Below are positions 20,877 through 29,245 of a stretch of 64,000 bases of DNA, piece after piece. The DNA is from JAAXVQ01 sp964604705 (GTDB lineage Bacteria; Oederibacteriota; JAAXVQ01): positions 62,001-126,000 of the forward strand of contig CAZSAP010000008.1 in NCBI GenBank assembly GCA_964604705.1, written 5' to 3'. The notes beneath the pieces are model-generated. The model saw nothing but the letters and a program-made list of their open reading frames with translations. It did not search any database and was not told the DNA's origin. Within the stretch, counting starts at the first letter, position 1. The number at the start of each line of letters is the position of its first letter. A program made the translations under genes and the position numbers.

Positions 20877-22847
20877 ATGAAGCCGCAGCCTTTGATCGAA
20901 CTAACGGATATTTCAAAAACCTACGCCGTCGGTGAAGCGGGTGTCCAAGCACTTCACAAAACATCTTTGACCGTACACTCTGGTGAATTCATTGCGATTA
21001 TGGGGCCCTCGGGGTCTGGCAAATCCACCCTTTTGCACATTCTCGGCTTGCTTGACCGACCCGATACCGGGCGCTACTTTTTAAAAAATACCGATGTCAG
21101 CGGTATGTCCGATGATCGACTTGCCGAATTGCGAAATCGTCTTTTAGGCTTCGTGTTCCAACAATTTCAACTGTTGCCTCATCTTTCCGCTTTGGAAAAT
21201 GTTGAACTGCCATTAATCTACGCCGGGCGACGTGATCTAAAAACTCAAGCCCAGGGCCAATTAAGCGCGGTAAATCTAGCGGCACGCATCGGGCATCGCC
21301 CAAAACAAATGTCCGGCGGCGAGCAGCAACGAGTGGCCATCGCACGCGCGTTGGTAAACCAGCCCGTGATCTTATTTGCCGATGAACCTACGGGTAATTT
21401 GGATACCAAAAGCGAAGCTGAAATCATGCAAATCCTCACCGAACTCAATCGATCCGGACTCACGATTGTACTTGTAACACACGAACAAGAAGTAGCCGAA
21501 TACGCTCAACGTATCATTCGTATGCGGGATGGAAACATCGTTTCCGATATAAAAGCTCCAATAAAAAAACGAGCAGCCGCTTCTGCCGATACCCTCAAAA
21601 CAATTCCACCTGCTTTTAAACAAGGGCCCGGACGAGTGATGCTCATTGATCACGCCAAGCAAGCCCTTAGTTCTATGGTACGACATAAGTTGCGTTCCAT
21701 CCTTTCTATGTTAGGAATCCTTATTGGCGTGGCCGCAGTAATTGCCATGCTCGCCCTTGGACAAGGCGCCAAGGAGAGCATCGCTACCCAACTTGCGTCC
21801 ATGGGCTCAAACCTGCTCAGCATCCGCCCCGGATCCCATCAACAACGCGGAGTCTCGCTTGAAGCCGGATCCGTTACCCGTTTCACCATTCAAGATGCGC
21901 ATGCCATGTCTAAACTACCACTTTTAAAAAGTGTTTCGCCCATGGTTCGAGGTGGGGCCCGTTTGGTAGCCGGAAGTAAAAACTGGAGCACCCAAGTTCA
22001 AGGTACAGGTGAATTCTATCCCACTATGCATGCTGCCCAACCCACGCTCGGCAGATATTTCACGGCTGAGGAAATACGTATGCGCCAAAAAGTTGTAGTC
22101 ATCGGCACCACTGTCGCCAAACAGTTGTTTGGCGATTCCGATCCATTGGGAGCCACTTTAAAAATAAATCGCATCAATTTTCAAGTCATAGGCGTTTTCC
22201 CTACGAAAGGTGCTTCCATGTGGATGGATCAAGACGATGTTATCGCCATTCCCTATACCACCGCCATGTATCGCTTGCTTGGAAAGGAATACGTGGATTA
22301 TCTTGAAGCGGAAGTTAAAGATCCCAAAGGAATGGAATCCGCCCAATCTGCCCTAGAGGACTTAATTACCAAACGCCACCCAGCCACCAACCAAACCTCG
22401 AAAACGTTCGAAATTCGTAATATGGCCGAAATTCAAGACACCATGAAAAAAACCATGGGCACACTTTCTATGCTCCTGGGATCGATTGGTGGCATCTCAC
22501 TCTTAGTCGGTGGGATTGGTATCATGAACATCATGCTGGTCTCGGTCACCGAACGCACCCGAGAAATCGGTTTACGAAAAGCCATTGGTGCACGCCGCAA
22601 GGATATCCTTTGGCAATTCATTATCGAATCTGTACTCATGACCTTTTGCGGTGGCATCTTCGGCATTCTACTCGGTACTGGCATTTCCTGGATTATGTCA
22701 AGCCTAGCCGGCTGGACCACTCATGTCTCAGCTTCTTCAATAATGCTCGCCACCACCTTCTCTATTGCTGTCGGACTTATTTTCGGACTCTGGCCTGCGC
22801 GCCAAGCCGCCAAACTCAACCCCATTGAGGCGTTGCGTTACGAATAA
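20877..22847 (+). CDS. macB: MacB-type ABC exporter (ATPase-permease fusion)
   Basis: 656 residues from ATG 20877, one base after the adaptor stop, with GGAGG upstream. Residues 1-225 are the ATPase: Walker A GPSGSGKST, signature SGGEQQR, Walker B VILFADEPTGNLD and switch His in VTHEQE. Then come the first transmembrane helix, a large periplasmic MacB-PCD domain, and three more helices with the FtsX-type TREIGLRKAIGA motif. Such pumps export macrolides, lipoproteins, peptides or toxins from the periplasmic side. The substrate cannot be told from the sequence. Length and order match standard MacB. Confidence 0.95.
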   Translation: MKPQPLIELTDISKTYAVGEAGVQALHKTSLTVHSGEFIAIMGPSGSGKSTLLHILGLLDRPDTGRYFLKNTDVSGMSDDRLAELRNRLLGFVFQQFQLLPHLSALENVELPLIYAGRRDLKTQAQGQLSAVNLAARIGHRPKQMSGGEQQRVAIARALVNQPVILFADEPTGNLDTKSEAEIMQILTELNRSGLTIVLVTHEQEVAEYAQRIIRMRDGNIVSDIKAPIKKRAAASADTLKTIPPAFKQGPGRVMLIDHAKQALSSMVRHKLRSILSMLGILIGVAAVIAMLALGQGAKESIATQLASMGSNLLSIRPGSHQQRGVSLEAGSVTRFTIQDAHAMSKLPLLKSVSPMVRGGARLVAGSKNWSTQVQGTGEFYPTMHAAQPTLGRYFTAEEIRMRQKVVVIGTTVAKQLFGDSDPLGATLKINRINFQVIGVFPTKGASMWMDQDDVIAIPYTTAMYRLLGKEYVDYLEAEVKDPKGMESAQSALEDLITKRHPATNQTSKTFEIRNMAEIQDTMKKTMGTLSMLLGSIGGISLLVGGIGIMNIMLVSVTERTREIGLRKAIGARRKDILWQFIIESVLMTFCGGIFGILLGTGISWIMSSLAGWTTHVSASSIMLATTFSIAVGLIFGLWPARQAAKLNPIEALRYE

Positions 22848-22865
22848 CCTCTGCTGATTTCCTTA

Positions 22866-22894
22866 TTGTCGAAGTCATCTCAGTACGCTATGAT
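22866..22894 (+). promoter_or_regulatory. Sigma-70-like promoter for the gene at 22929
   Basis: TTGTCG (22866-22871), a 17-base spacer and TATGAT (22889-22894), 34 bases before the GTG start. Confidence 0.5.
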
Positions 22895-22928
22895 ACATAC
22901 ACATTAGTTACCAATTCCGGAGCATTCT

Positions 22929-23843
22929 GTGACACTTCGCTCAAAGTCAATTCAGGCTTTATTCGCCTTAGTAATATTCGGTTTCATGGCCCACTCTGTT
23001 TGGGCCGAGGGTGCCTACAAGGTCGAAATGAATAAGGGAGAAGCACGCAAAGCCGAGACGCGTGTGACCCCGTTGGGAAGCCAGGCAAATGATTCAAGCT
23101 TCACACAAGCCGTTTCCAATTCCTCAACCGCTTCCGGTCAAATACTGCATACTCATCCCGCCCCACATACGTATAGTCCCACCGGCACTTATTATTCATC
23201 TCAAGGTGGATATTACCAAGATAGTGAAACCGGTTTTTTAATGGCCATGATTGAAGTTCTTTCGATGGTGGGCGATTTGGGACTTTATGGAGGCTATGGT
23301 TATTGGCAAGCCCCGCTTTCTACTCATTTTAACTTTCGTGGTGCAGATCTATGGAACGATCGCCCCGGACTGCGAGTAACCCAACTGGGTGTATCCATCA
23401 ACGTCCCAATACTGGAAAATATCGAACTTGAACCCTATTTAGGCATGATGTTCGGAGATGAATCACGTGAGCAAACACTGCAATCGGGGTATGCGAAAGA
23501 ACACATAACTTTAAGCGAAGCCCATTATGGCCTCTCACTACTTTTTCCAATTCAGCCTATTTTCTTCGAGCTTGGAATCGGAGGTTCATCCTTAACCACC
23601 ACATGCGATATCGAAACCACCTTGCCGGCATTTAATTACGAAGGGTTTCTTTTAGATCACGCCTCAGCTACACAACTGACATATGGATTTGGATGGTGTT
23701 CACCCATGGACTGGAACATTCGTCTACGCAGCGGCGTTCAAAGCTATCATCAATTTGCCGATTTCGGAACCAGTTGGGGATTAAGAGCCTATTTCACCTT
23801 CATGTTCTCTAATAAACGGATACAATACGGATTATTCGAATAA
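22929..23843 (+). CDS. Outer-membrane-like protein, unknown family
   Basis: 304 residues starting at GTG 22929 with GGAG seven bases ahead. A signal peptide ends near VWA. A low-complexity, Ser/Thr/His-rich stretch follows (residues 40-105). The remaining 190 residues have amphipathic strands (LELEPYLGMMFG, YGLSLLFPIQ, LTYGFGW, LRAYFTFMF), as in small beta-barrels of the OmpA/OmpW size class. It ends QYGLFE rather than in a terminal Phe. It follows macB but has its own promoter-like sequence. Confidence 0.65.
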   Translation: MTLRSKSIQALFALVIFGFMAHSVWAEGAYKVEMNKGEARKAETRVTPLGSQANDSSFTQAVSNSSTASGQILHTHPAPHTYSPTGTYYSSQGGYYQDSETGFLMAMIEVLSMVGDLGLYGGYGYWQAPLSTHFNFRGADLWNDRPGLRVTQLGVSINVPILENIELEPYLGMMFGDESREQTLQSGYAKEHITLSEAHYGLSLLFPIQPIFFELGIGGSSLTTTCDIETTLPAFNYEGFLLDHASATQLTYGFGWCSPMDWNIRLRSGVQSYHQFADFGTSWGLRAYFTFMFSNKRIQYGLFE

Positions 23844-24207
23844 AAAATAAATAAAACCTAAATTTATGTAAACATTGTGAACCATTTTATTTTCAAACAA
23901 TAAAGTTATTTATTATATCAACTGGCATATCCTTATACTTCTCTCAAATCGTTTTAAATGCTTATCTGCTTCTTTTATAATCCTAGTAACATATTTTTTA
24001 AGCCATCGTTTATATAATACATTTCTTATAATAAGATATTATATTTTCTATCTAAATTAACACTTCTCTTATATTAAGAAACAAATTCACGCTTGACTAC
24101 TTGCTTATACCTGGGTTATCTTATTATAAGATCAAGTAGAATTAGTGCTCATTAAACATTATAAGCTATTTATCCGACCTATCTTATAATAAGACGAGGT
24201 GATATCC
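23844..24207. other. AT-rich intergenic region with palindrome array
   Basis: This gap is markedly richer in A and T than the surroundings, and the composition continues to about 25.0 kb. It contains four copies of a 13-base palindrome (separate entry) and no gene that I can support. The composition shift suggests acquired DNA. Confidence 0.6.
24024..24194 (+). promoter_or_regulatory. Array of four TCTTATWATAAGA palindromes
   Basis: Perfect 6-1-6 inverted repeats TCTTATWATAAGA lie at 24024-24036, 24119-24131 and 24182-24194, and a one-mismatch copy lies at 24067-24079. Centres are 43, 52 and 63 bases apart, close to four, five and six helical turns, so all would face the same side of the DNA. 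The last copy ends two bases before the GAGGTG ribosome site of the gene at 24208. This arrangement fits a cooperative operator for that gene. Confidence 0.7.
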
Positions 24208-24765
24208 ATGGATGATACACGATTAACTCTTATATCTAAAATAAAAACCTCGCTATCCAAACATGAAGCGGTTGTAGGAATCATTTTATCCTCAAACCCT
24301 GATCAAGTTGACGATTCATTGCCAAACTTCTTCATTATTGTCGATAAAAATGATTCATGTGATACAATATCTAAATTATTAAGTGATAATTTTAATATTA
24401 AATTCAATTTCGTCGTTAAATCGTATGATGATCTTATAAAAATATCAGGGTCTGTCCTGCAAGACGTTTTTAAATCCGGAAAAATGATTTACTGGAGTGG
24501 ATCATCAGACCTATCCGCTAGCCAAGTCTTCAAATTGCGTCCCTATTCCCTCTTTACTTTCGAACTTGCCGGTATACCACATAATCAAAAAGTACAATTC
24601 AATTATCAGCTTTACGGGAAAAAAAACACAGGACAAATAAAGCAATGGGAAGGAAGACGTATCGCCAAGTCATGTTTTTATGTACCTTACATACATAAAT
24701 TCAAAGTAACACGTTTTTTTAGTAAATATAATATAAAAACAGAAAACACTGACATTTGGATATAA
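24208..24765 (+). CDS. Small nucleotidyltransferase-like protein in AT-rich island
   Basis: 185 residues from ATG 24208, with GAGGTG six bases ahead (GTG 24199 is an alternative inside that site). The N-terminal 100 residues have the layout of minimal nucleotidyltransferases: an ALVG-like strand (AVVGIILSS), a downstream IIVD strand and a VLQDVFKSGKMIYW segment. The GSxxxGxxxxxSDxD signature is not intact, so activity is doubtful. The C-terminal 75 residues (PYSLFTFEL...YQLYGKK...GRRI...FYVPY) form a small beta-rich unit that I have seen mainly attached to archaeal-type nucleotidyltransferases; this is recollection, not a search. Codon use is AT-rich, unlike the neighbours, which suggests transfer. 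Function unknown; self-regulation through the palindromes is an inference. Confidence 0.65.
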   Translation: MDDTRLTLISKIKTSLSKHEAVVGIILSSNPDQVDDSLPNFFIIVDKNDSCDTISKLLSDNFNIKFNFVVKSYDDLIKISGSVLQDVFKSGKMIYWSGSSDLSASQVFKLRPYSLFTFELAGIPHNQKVQFNYQLYGKKNTGQIKQWEGRRIAKSCFYVPYIHKFKVTRFFSKYNIKTENTDIWI

Positions 24766-25019
24766 ATCATTAACAAAAATTCGTTTTTTAACGAATATTT
24801 TAACTATAACGCATAAATATTTATCGTCAAAGGTTTAAAGTCGCTATTTTATGATGTTTTTTACGTTTCAAGAGGAGTATGTACCTTTATTAAAATAATT
24901 TTGAGTCTCCTCTATACAGGTGGGCCCACCTATTTAATCTTGAGGCCTTTTTATTTATCCCTTAGTTCAACCAAGTATACGATTAAACCTATTTGATAAA
25001 TACTATAAAAAACTTATAT
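24766..25019. other. AT-rich convergent intergenic with GC palindrome
   Basis: The space between two converging genes is AT-rich except for a perfect 14-base palindrome AGGTGGGCCCACCT at 24918-24931. It could be part of a terminator stem or a protein site. It is not followed by an immediate T run. Confidence 0.45.
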
Positions 25020-25835
25020 TTATGTGATTTTAAAGATTTTCCCATATAGCATGTCCCTTACATTATCCCCTAGTAACAACATAAGACGAGTGGTAAGCGG
25101 AACTGCCGCAAGGTATCTAGTCCTTGGTTTCTTTGATCGAATGCTTTTTAATACAACCCTGGCCACAACTTCTGGTCCAGGCTCATGTTTGCGCAGTGAA
25201 GTCATAACCTTACCATACGCTGAATTCAATTTTACATAAGGAGAATAAGGGTTTTTAAGTACTGCTCCAGCTTGTTTCATTGCTGTTCCCACAAAATTAG
25301 TCCGTATATTCCCTGGCTCGATTAAAATCGTTTTAATTCCAAATGGTCGGACCTCTAACCTCAAAGCATCCGTTAGTCCCTCCAACGCAAACTTAGTAGC
25401 AGCATAGCTTCCATTAATCGGCATGGATATTTTTCCGCCTATGGAGCCGATATTGACGATTTTCCCTTCATTCTGATCTCTCATGATGGGAACAAATGCA
25501 CGAATCGTGCGAATAACGCCAAATACATTAACCTCAAACATTTTTTTCACTTCTTCATCGACCAATTCTTCAACCGCACCCCGTATGGCATATCCTGCAT
25601 TATTAATCAATATATCCACTCGTCCAAAACGACTTTTGATGGCCTCTGCAGCTTCCTGAATAGACAAGCTACTCGCAACATCCATTTCTAGCTTAAGGGC
25701 TACAGTCAAGTCCTTTAATGAATCGATCTTCCTGGCTGTCGCAACCACTGTGTATCCTTTTTCAGATAACGTTTTCGCCAATTCCCGACCAATACCTGTA
25801 GAACACCCAGTAATTACAACCACTGCTGAGTTCAT
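25020..25835 (-). CDS. Short-chain dehydrogenase/reductase (classical SDR)
   Basis: 271 residues from ATG 25835, chosen because GGAGGAG lies nine bases upstream. This NAD(P)-dependent oxidoreductase has a Rossmann fold: TGCSTGIG (TGxxxGxG cofactor motif), NNAGYA, Ser in NIGSIGG, and YAATK (catalytic Tyr and Lys). The length and the extended C-terminal part resemble the SDR subgroup acting on retinol, steroids or lipids; the substrate is undetermined. It is the last gene of the MarR-linked operon, separated from the preceding gene by 45 bases holding a palindrome. Confidence 0.93.
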   Translation of the reverse strand: MNSAVVVITGCSTGIGRELAKTLSEKGYTVVATARKIDSLKDLTVALKLEMDVASSLSIQEAAEAIKSRFGRVDILINNAGYAIRGAVEELVDEEVKKMFEVNVFGVIRTIRAFVPIMRDQNEGKIVNIGSIGGKISMPINGSYAATKFALEGLTDALRLEVRPFGIKTILIEPGNIRTNFVGTAMKQAGAVLKNPYSPYVKLNSAYGKVMTSLRKHEPGPEVVARVVLKSIRSKKPRTRYLAAVPLTTRLMLLLGDNVRDMLYGKIFKIT

Positions 25836-25863
25836 AAGCTTAGCTCCTCCGAATATTCCTTGC

Positions 25864-25878
25864 ATAAGAACGTCTTAT
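25864..25878 (-). promoter_or_regulatory. Palindrome ATAAGA-acg-TCTTAT before SDR gene
   Basis: A perfect six-base inverted repeat with a three-base centre lies about 29 bases before the SDR start. Its half-sites are the same six-mers as in the array at 24024-24194, but in the opposite order. Confidence 0.4.
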
Positions 25879-25880
25879 AC

Positions 25881-26459
25881 TTATAACTTAACTTTTTCAC
25901 CCATTTCCTTAACTTTGTTTAGCATTCTAACTCTTTTTTCTGCAGAATTATGCTTTAATTCAGGTATTTCGAAAATTTTTACATGTTTGATGCCACAGTA
26001 TTGCAATGTGGCATTTTTTAAGGTTCTATATCCAGGGGCACCGGTGATCCAACGATAATACCATCCTGGGGAATCCATGGTAACAATCATTTGAGCCGTA
26101 CGTCCTTTAAGCAAAGGCACAGGCAAAGACCTTCCCGGAAGAGACTTAAAGGCGCGTCCAGGCAGAAACACTCGATCAATGAAGCCCTTTAATAATGCTG
26201 GCATGGTTCCCCACCAAGTGGGAAATACAAACACCCAATGTTCAGCCCAGAGTAGATCCTGCCAAGCTGCTTCCAAATCCGACTCCAAAGGTTGAATGGT
26301 TTTATACCCTTGCCAGAGGATAGGATCAAACCTTAGCTCTCCCAGCGCAATACGCTTGATTGAATGCCCGCGTGCGAGCGCCCCTTCACCGTAGGCTTCC
26401 ACCAATTTACCATTAAACGTGTGTGTATCCGGATGACCTAGTATAATCGCAATTTTCAT
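25881..26459 (-). CDS. NAD(P)H-dependent quinone/flavin oxidoreductase, flavodoxin-2 fold
   Basis: 192 residues. This soluble FMN/FAD flavoprotein is of the NQO/MdaB/KefF group, which reduces quinones or related electrophiles. The N-terminal strand and phosphate loop (IILGHPDTHTFNGKLVEAY), the FPTWWGTMPALLKGFIDRVFLPG segment and the GAPG loop are typical. AGGTCATCCC precedes the ATG. It is third in the MarR-linked operon, nine bases after the lactamase-fold gene. A quinone- or electrophile-detoxifying role is inferred from family and context. Confidence 0.92.
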   Translation of the reverse strand: MKIAIILGHPDTHTFNGKLVEAYGEGALARGHSIKRIALGELRFDPILWQGYKTIQPLESDLEAAWQDLLWAEHWVFVFPTWWGTMPALLKGFIDRVFLPGRAFKSLPGRSLPVPLLKGRTAQMIVTMDSPGWYYRWITGAPGYRTLKNATLQYCGIKHVKIFEIPELKHNSAEKRVRMLNKVKEMGEKVKL

Positions 26460-26468
26460 GGGATGACC

Positions 26469-27437
26469 TCACTTTTTTTCCTTGTTTTGTATTTCAATCG
26501 CCAAGTCATCATGACCTGCATAGATCTTAACGTGCGGATATTTTTCCTTAAATTGTTGTATCGCCTTGAGACTCGCTTGTCCGTTCTCCAAATCCTTCGG
26601 ATATTGAGCAAAAGGGCCAATGCCGAGTGCCAGTGCCTGTTGATAGAAACACGCGTCTCCGGTAATTAAAACCGGACCTTCAACCGTCATGATCAGATAC
26701 GATACATGCCCAGGAGTGTGTCCACTGGTATCAAGGGCCCACAAAGAGCCATCTCCCATTAAATCCAAGGCATGTCTGAAGGGCCACATGGCTTGCCCTT
26801 GTTGCAACTCCATTTCTACTAAGGTTAAGTTGGGGCGGTTGAGGTAATGGCCATTCATTACGCGTGCAACAACATCCAGTTCGAACTTGCCTACAAACAC
26901 TTCCCTTACATCGGGCAAGGCCGGCAAGCCCGCCGTATGATCAAAATGCAAATGCGTAAGGAATACCTGTTTGGGTCTGGCTGCCGTACGTACTAGGTGA
27001 TCATTCAGTGACTCACCAAACTCCTGCTGCTGTTGCACGCCCATAATGTTCGCAGCCAATCGTCCAGCTTGATTGTAGTTGCCCTTTTGTAGGGTAGAAA
27101 AACTTTGGTCAAAACCCGTATCAATAAGCGATTCACCCCAAAACGGGTGTTGCAGGTAGTAGGCCCAAACAGGGACATACTTCTTCGGGTCCTGAAACTG
27201 TGCGAACGATTTTGCTTTTGAATTTAAAAATTGCGTCCGTTGCTTAACCTGAATGCTTCCTGTATGCCACGGGGCCACGGAGAAACGTCCCGGTACCCGA
27301 AATACCTCCTCCCAGTTTGCATACTTGGATTTTGAAGGAGAATACGTTCGGGTTTGAATATCTATCGCGCCGTAGCGCAACAGCCACACCAACGCAAGCA
27401 TTATGACCACGATAAGTCCAATCCCAATTTTTTTCAT
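26469..27437 (-). CDS. Metallo-beta-lactamase-fold hydrolase, membrane-anchored, lactonase-like
   Basis: 322 residues. Residues 5-24 form an N-terminal membrane anchor. The metal-binding motifs of the superfamily are present: THLHFDHTAG (HxHxDH), DTSGHTPGH, ITGDACF and YAGHDD. The ID(T)GF and HxHxDH arrangement matches N-acyl-homoserine-lactonase-type members, but the substrate is open. The start overlaps the stop of the FMN reductase gene by four bases (ATGA), indicating translational coupling within the MarR-linked operon. Confidence 0.9.
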   Translation of the reverse strand: MKKIGIGLIVVIMLALVWLLRYGAIDIQTRTYSPSKSKYANWEEVFRVPGRFSVAPWHTGSIQVKQRTQFLNSKAKSFAQFQDPKKYVPVWAYYLQHPFWGESLIDTGFDQSFSTLQKGNYNQAGRLAANIMGVQQQQEFGESLNDHLVRTAARPKQVFLTHLHFDHTAGLPALPDVREVFVGKFELDVVARVMNGHYLNRPNLTLVEMELQQGQAMWPFRHALDLMGDGSLWALDTSGHTPGHVSYLIMTVEGPVLITGDACFYQQALALGIGPFAQYPKDLENGQASLKAIQQFKEKYPHVKIYAGHDDLAIEIQNKEKK

Positions 27438-28132
27438 TTACTTGCACGCTCCGAAATGAGGTGTTTTTGTTCCCAGGATCTTATAACCCCGGCATAGCGA
27501 CGCTTATGCTTCAAAACAAAAGGTTTCCAGATAACATGGATTAGGAAAAAGTCCGTAAACACTTGTTCAAACCAAGATTTGCGCTGTTGTTTTTGTATGG
27601 CACTGTAAAAACGCTCCACTTTCTTTTCCAGTTGCTGGCGTGAATCCCCTCGGATCATAGGATCTGAGTTGAATTCAGCCTTTATACAAACGGATTCTGT
27701 TCGTATGGCACCCGAAACGAGTAAAAACTTATTTAAGATACGATTCACTTGGCATCCATCCGCAATCTCATAGGTGCTCACACTCATCCCGTATTTTCCA
27801 TGCAGGGCCTGTTCAACCGTGAAATGTCCTCGATCTAAAAAATTTTTCATCAATGCGCTTACATTGCTACCGTTGGTGGGTGACGCCAAAATAAGTCCAT
27901 CGCTCTTTTGGATTTGTTCAAGAACTGTTTCCAATCCATCTTCACGAATACTGCAACGCGCATCTCGGTAGCATTGCTGGCAACCACGACAAAATTCAAA
28001 CGACTGTTTTGCCAAATCAATATAATGGATGTGCATATCGTTCTTTGTTGCCAGATATTCTCCAACAACTTGCAATACCCGTCCGGTAACTCCTCGACTT
28101 CGCGGACTCCCATTTACAATGGTAATTTGCAT
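27434..28132 (-). CDS. NADPH-dependent FMN reductase / iron-sulfur-flavoprotein-like
   Basis: 232 residues from ATG 28132, with AAGGAG 9 bases upstream (an in-frame ATG at 28165 lacks such a site). It has a flavodoxin-like fold with NGSPRSRGVTG as FMN phosphate loop and SPTNGSNVSALMKNFLDRG downstream. The compact Cys cluster CRGCQQCYRDARC is the signature of iron-sulfur flavoproteins, where it binds a 4Fe-4S cluster. In many relatives it is retained without a cluster. The C-terminal 60 residues are basic. It is the first structural gene after marR; an operator copy lies at 28177-28189. Confidence 0.9.
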   Translation of the reverse strand: MQITIVNGSPRSRGVTGRVLQVVGEYLATKNDMHIHYIDLAKQSFEFCRGCQQCYRDARCSIREDGLETVLEQIQKSDGLILASPTNGSNVSALMKNFLDRGHFTVEQALHGKYGMSVSTYEIADGCQVNRILNKFLLVSGAIRTESVCIKAEFNSDPMIRGDSRQQLEKKVERFYSAIQKQQRKSWFEQVFTDFFLIHVIWKPFVLKHKRRYAGVIRSWEQKHLISERASK

Positions 28133-28176
28133 AGCCCATTCTCCTTCATCTTTGATATTTTTCATTATTTGGATAA

Positions 28177-28189
28177 TTCACTTTTTGAA
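28177..28189 (-). promoter_or_regulatory. MarR operator copy 2 (before redox operon)
   Basis: TTCACTTTTTGAA lies between the marR stop and the FMN reductase start. On the minus strand the extended site agrees with that at the marR promoter in the 20-base form CTTCAAAAARTGAAWTATYC. Confidence 0.6.
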
Positions 28190-28217
28190 GCTTTTGCTTA
28201 AAAAAATAGCCGCCCTT

Positions 28218-28646
28218 TCACTTATGCTTATCGGACCTCAATTGACCAACAATCTTTTTCATTAGTTCCATAAGGCTTTCCTGATCGGTTGGACTCAATG
28301 CCGCAAGCATTTGTTTAGCTAGATCTAATTTTTGCTCCAGATTTTTCTGCGCCAACAACTTTCCCTCAGACGTAAGAGAGACCAAAACCACCCGCCGGTC
28401 TTCGTCTGAACGTACACGCTTCACAATATCTTTGGTTTCAAGCTTATCCACAATCGCAGTTAAATTGCTCAGCCCTAAAAGGAGATATTCGGCAATATCT
28501 GTCATTTTTACACTGCCGCGTGAGTAAAGAAAACTGATCACTTGCATCTCCTGCAATGTAACAACATCGCAATTAATTTGTTCCGAAACCTTCATGCGAT
28601 AGACCAACAATTCAATATATGCAGATAATTCTTCAGCTCGGCTCAT
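28218..28646 (-). CDS. MarR-family transcriptional regulator
   Basis: 142 residues, the usual MarR length. The winged-helix core is clear: MTDIAEYLLLGLSNLTAIVDKLE as the recognition helix region, and DEDRRVVLVSLTSEG as the wing with the conserved D.R motif. MarR dimers bind palindromes and release them on contact with phenolics, quinones or oxidants. The gene is transcribed with the four downstream redox genes. Matching palindromes sit at its own promoter (28667-28679) and before the first redox gene, so autoregulation and control of the operon are inferred. Confidence 0.95.
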   Translation of the reverse strand: MSRAEELSAYIELLVYRMKVSEQINCDVVTLQEMQVISFLYSRGSVKMTDIAEYLLLGLSNLTAIVDKLETKDIVKRVRSDEDRRVVLVSLTSEGKLLAQKNLEQKLDLAKQMLAALSPTDQESLMELMKKIVGQLRSDKHK

Positions 28647-28666
28647 CTTATTCTCTTTCTGAATAT

Positions 28667-28706
28667 TTCATTTTTTGAAGTATATCACACTCGCATTAAA
28701 AGTCAA
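28667..28706 (-). promoter_or_regulatory. marR promoter with overlapping operator copy 1
   Basis: On the minus strand TTGACT (28701-28706), a 16-base spacer and TATACT (28679-28684). The palindrome TTCATTTTTTGAA (28667-28679) starts at the end of the -10 box, the position expected for repression. Confidence 0.65.
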
Positions 28707-28737
28707 GTTGGGTATTTACCGTCTCAATTAGGATAGA

Positions 28738-29106
28738 TTATGGTTGCTGCGCGTCTACTAAAGCATGCAAGGTCGTTTTAAGCTGTTCAAGGTCAAAGGG
28801 CTTGCTAAAACAAGCAGAAACGCCCAATTCTTCAGCTTGCCGTCGAAGCACATGATCCATGGCTGATGAAAAAAGCACGACTTTAGGCTGTTGTGGGCAT
28901 AGAAGTAATATTTTACGGATGAGGTCCAAACCGTTGTACCCATGCATTTTATAATCCGTAAGTACCACAGCAGGCTGAAATGCCGAGACTATACTTAGCC
29001 CTTCTTCGGCACTCATGACCGCACAGACTTCAAACTCCGGCTGTAAAGCCATTTCAAGTGCGCTGAGCATGGCCGGTTGGTCATCAACAATCAATATACG
29101 TCGCAT
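28738..29106 (-). CDS. Stand-alone response-regulator receiver
   Basis: 122 residues, a single REC domain without output domain. Conserved residues are all present: IVDDQ (acidic pair), Asp in VVLTDYKMHG (phosphoacceptor), Ser in VVLFSSAMD and Lys in CFSKPFD. Such proteins pass phosphate or act by protein contact. No histidine kinase is adjacent. A very good sigma-70 promoter (29142-29170) precedes it. Confidence 0.95.
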   Translation of the reverse strand: MRRILIVDDQPAMLSALEMALQPEFEVCAVMSAEEGLSIVSAFQPAVVLTDYKMHGYNGLDLIRKILLLCPQQPKVVLFSSAMDHVLRRQAEELGVSACFSKPFDLEQLKTTLHALVDAQQP

Positions 29107-29141
29107 ACGTAACTAGCTCCTCAGAAGGTATTACTGTGTAT

Positions 29142-29170
29142 TATACCCAATTGGCCTTTTTTTGGCAACG
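29142..29170 (-). promoter_or_regulatory. Strong sigma-70-like promoter of receiver gene
   Basis: On the minus strand TTGCCA (29165-29170), a 17-base spacer and TATAAT (29142-29147), 36 bases before the ATG. Confidence 0.75.
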
Positions 29171-29245
29171 CACTTTACGCTTTTTTGCTCGTGGTACTTT
29201 CGCTCGTGACACGGCATGCTCGTGTATGAAGGATGGTGCGGGATC

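Noticed and set aside
23844..25019. Mobile element or prophage remnant in the AT-rich pocket
   Set aside because: No transposase, integrase, terminal inverted repeats or target duplication could be found; only the composition suggests transfer.
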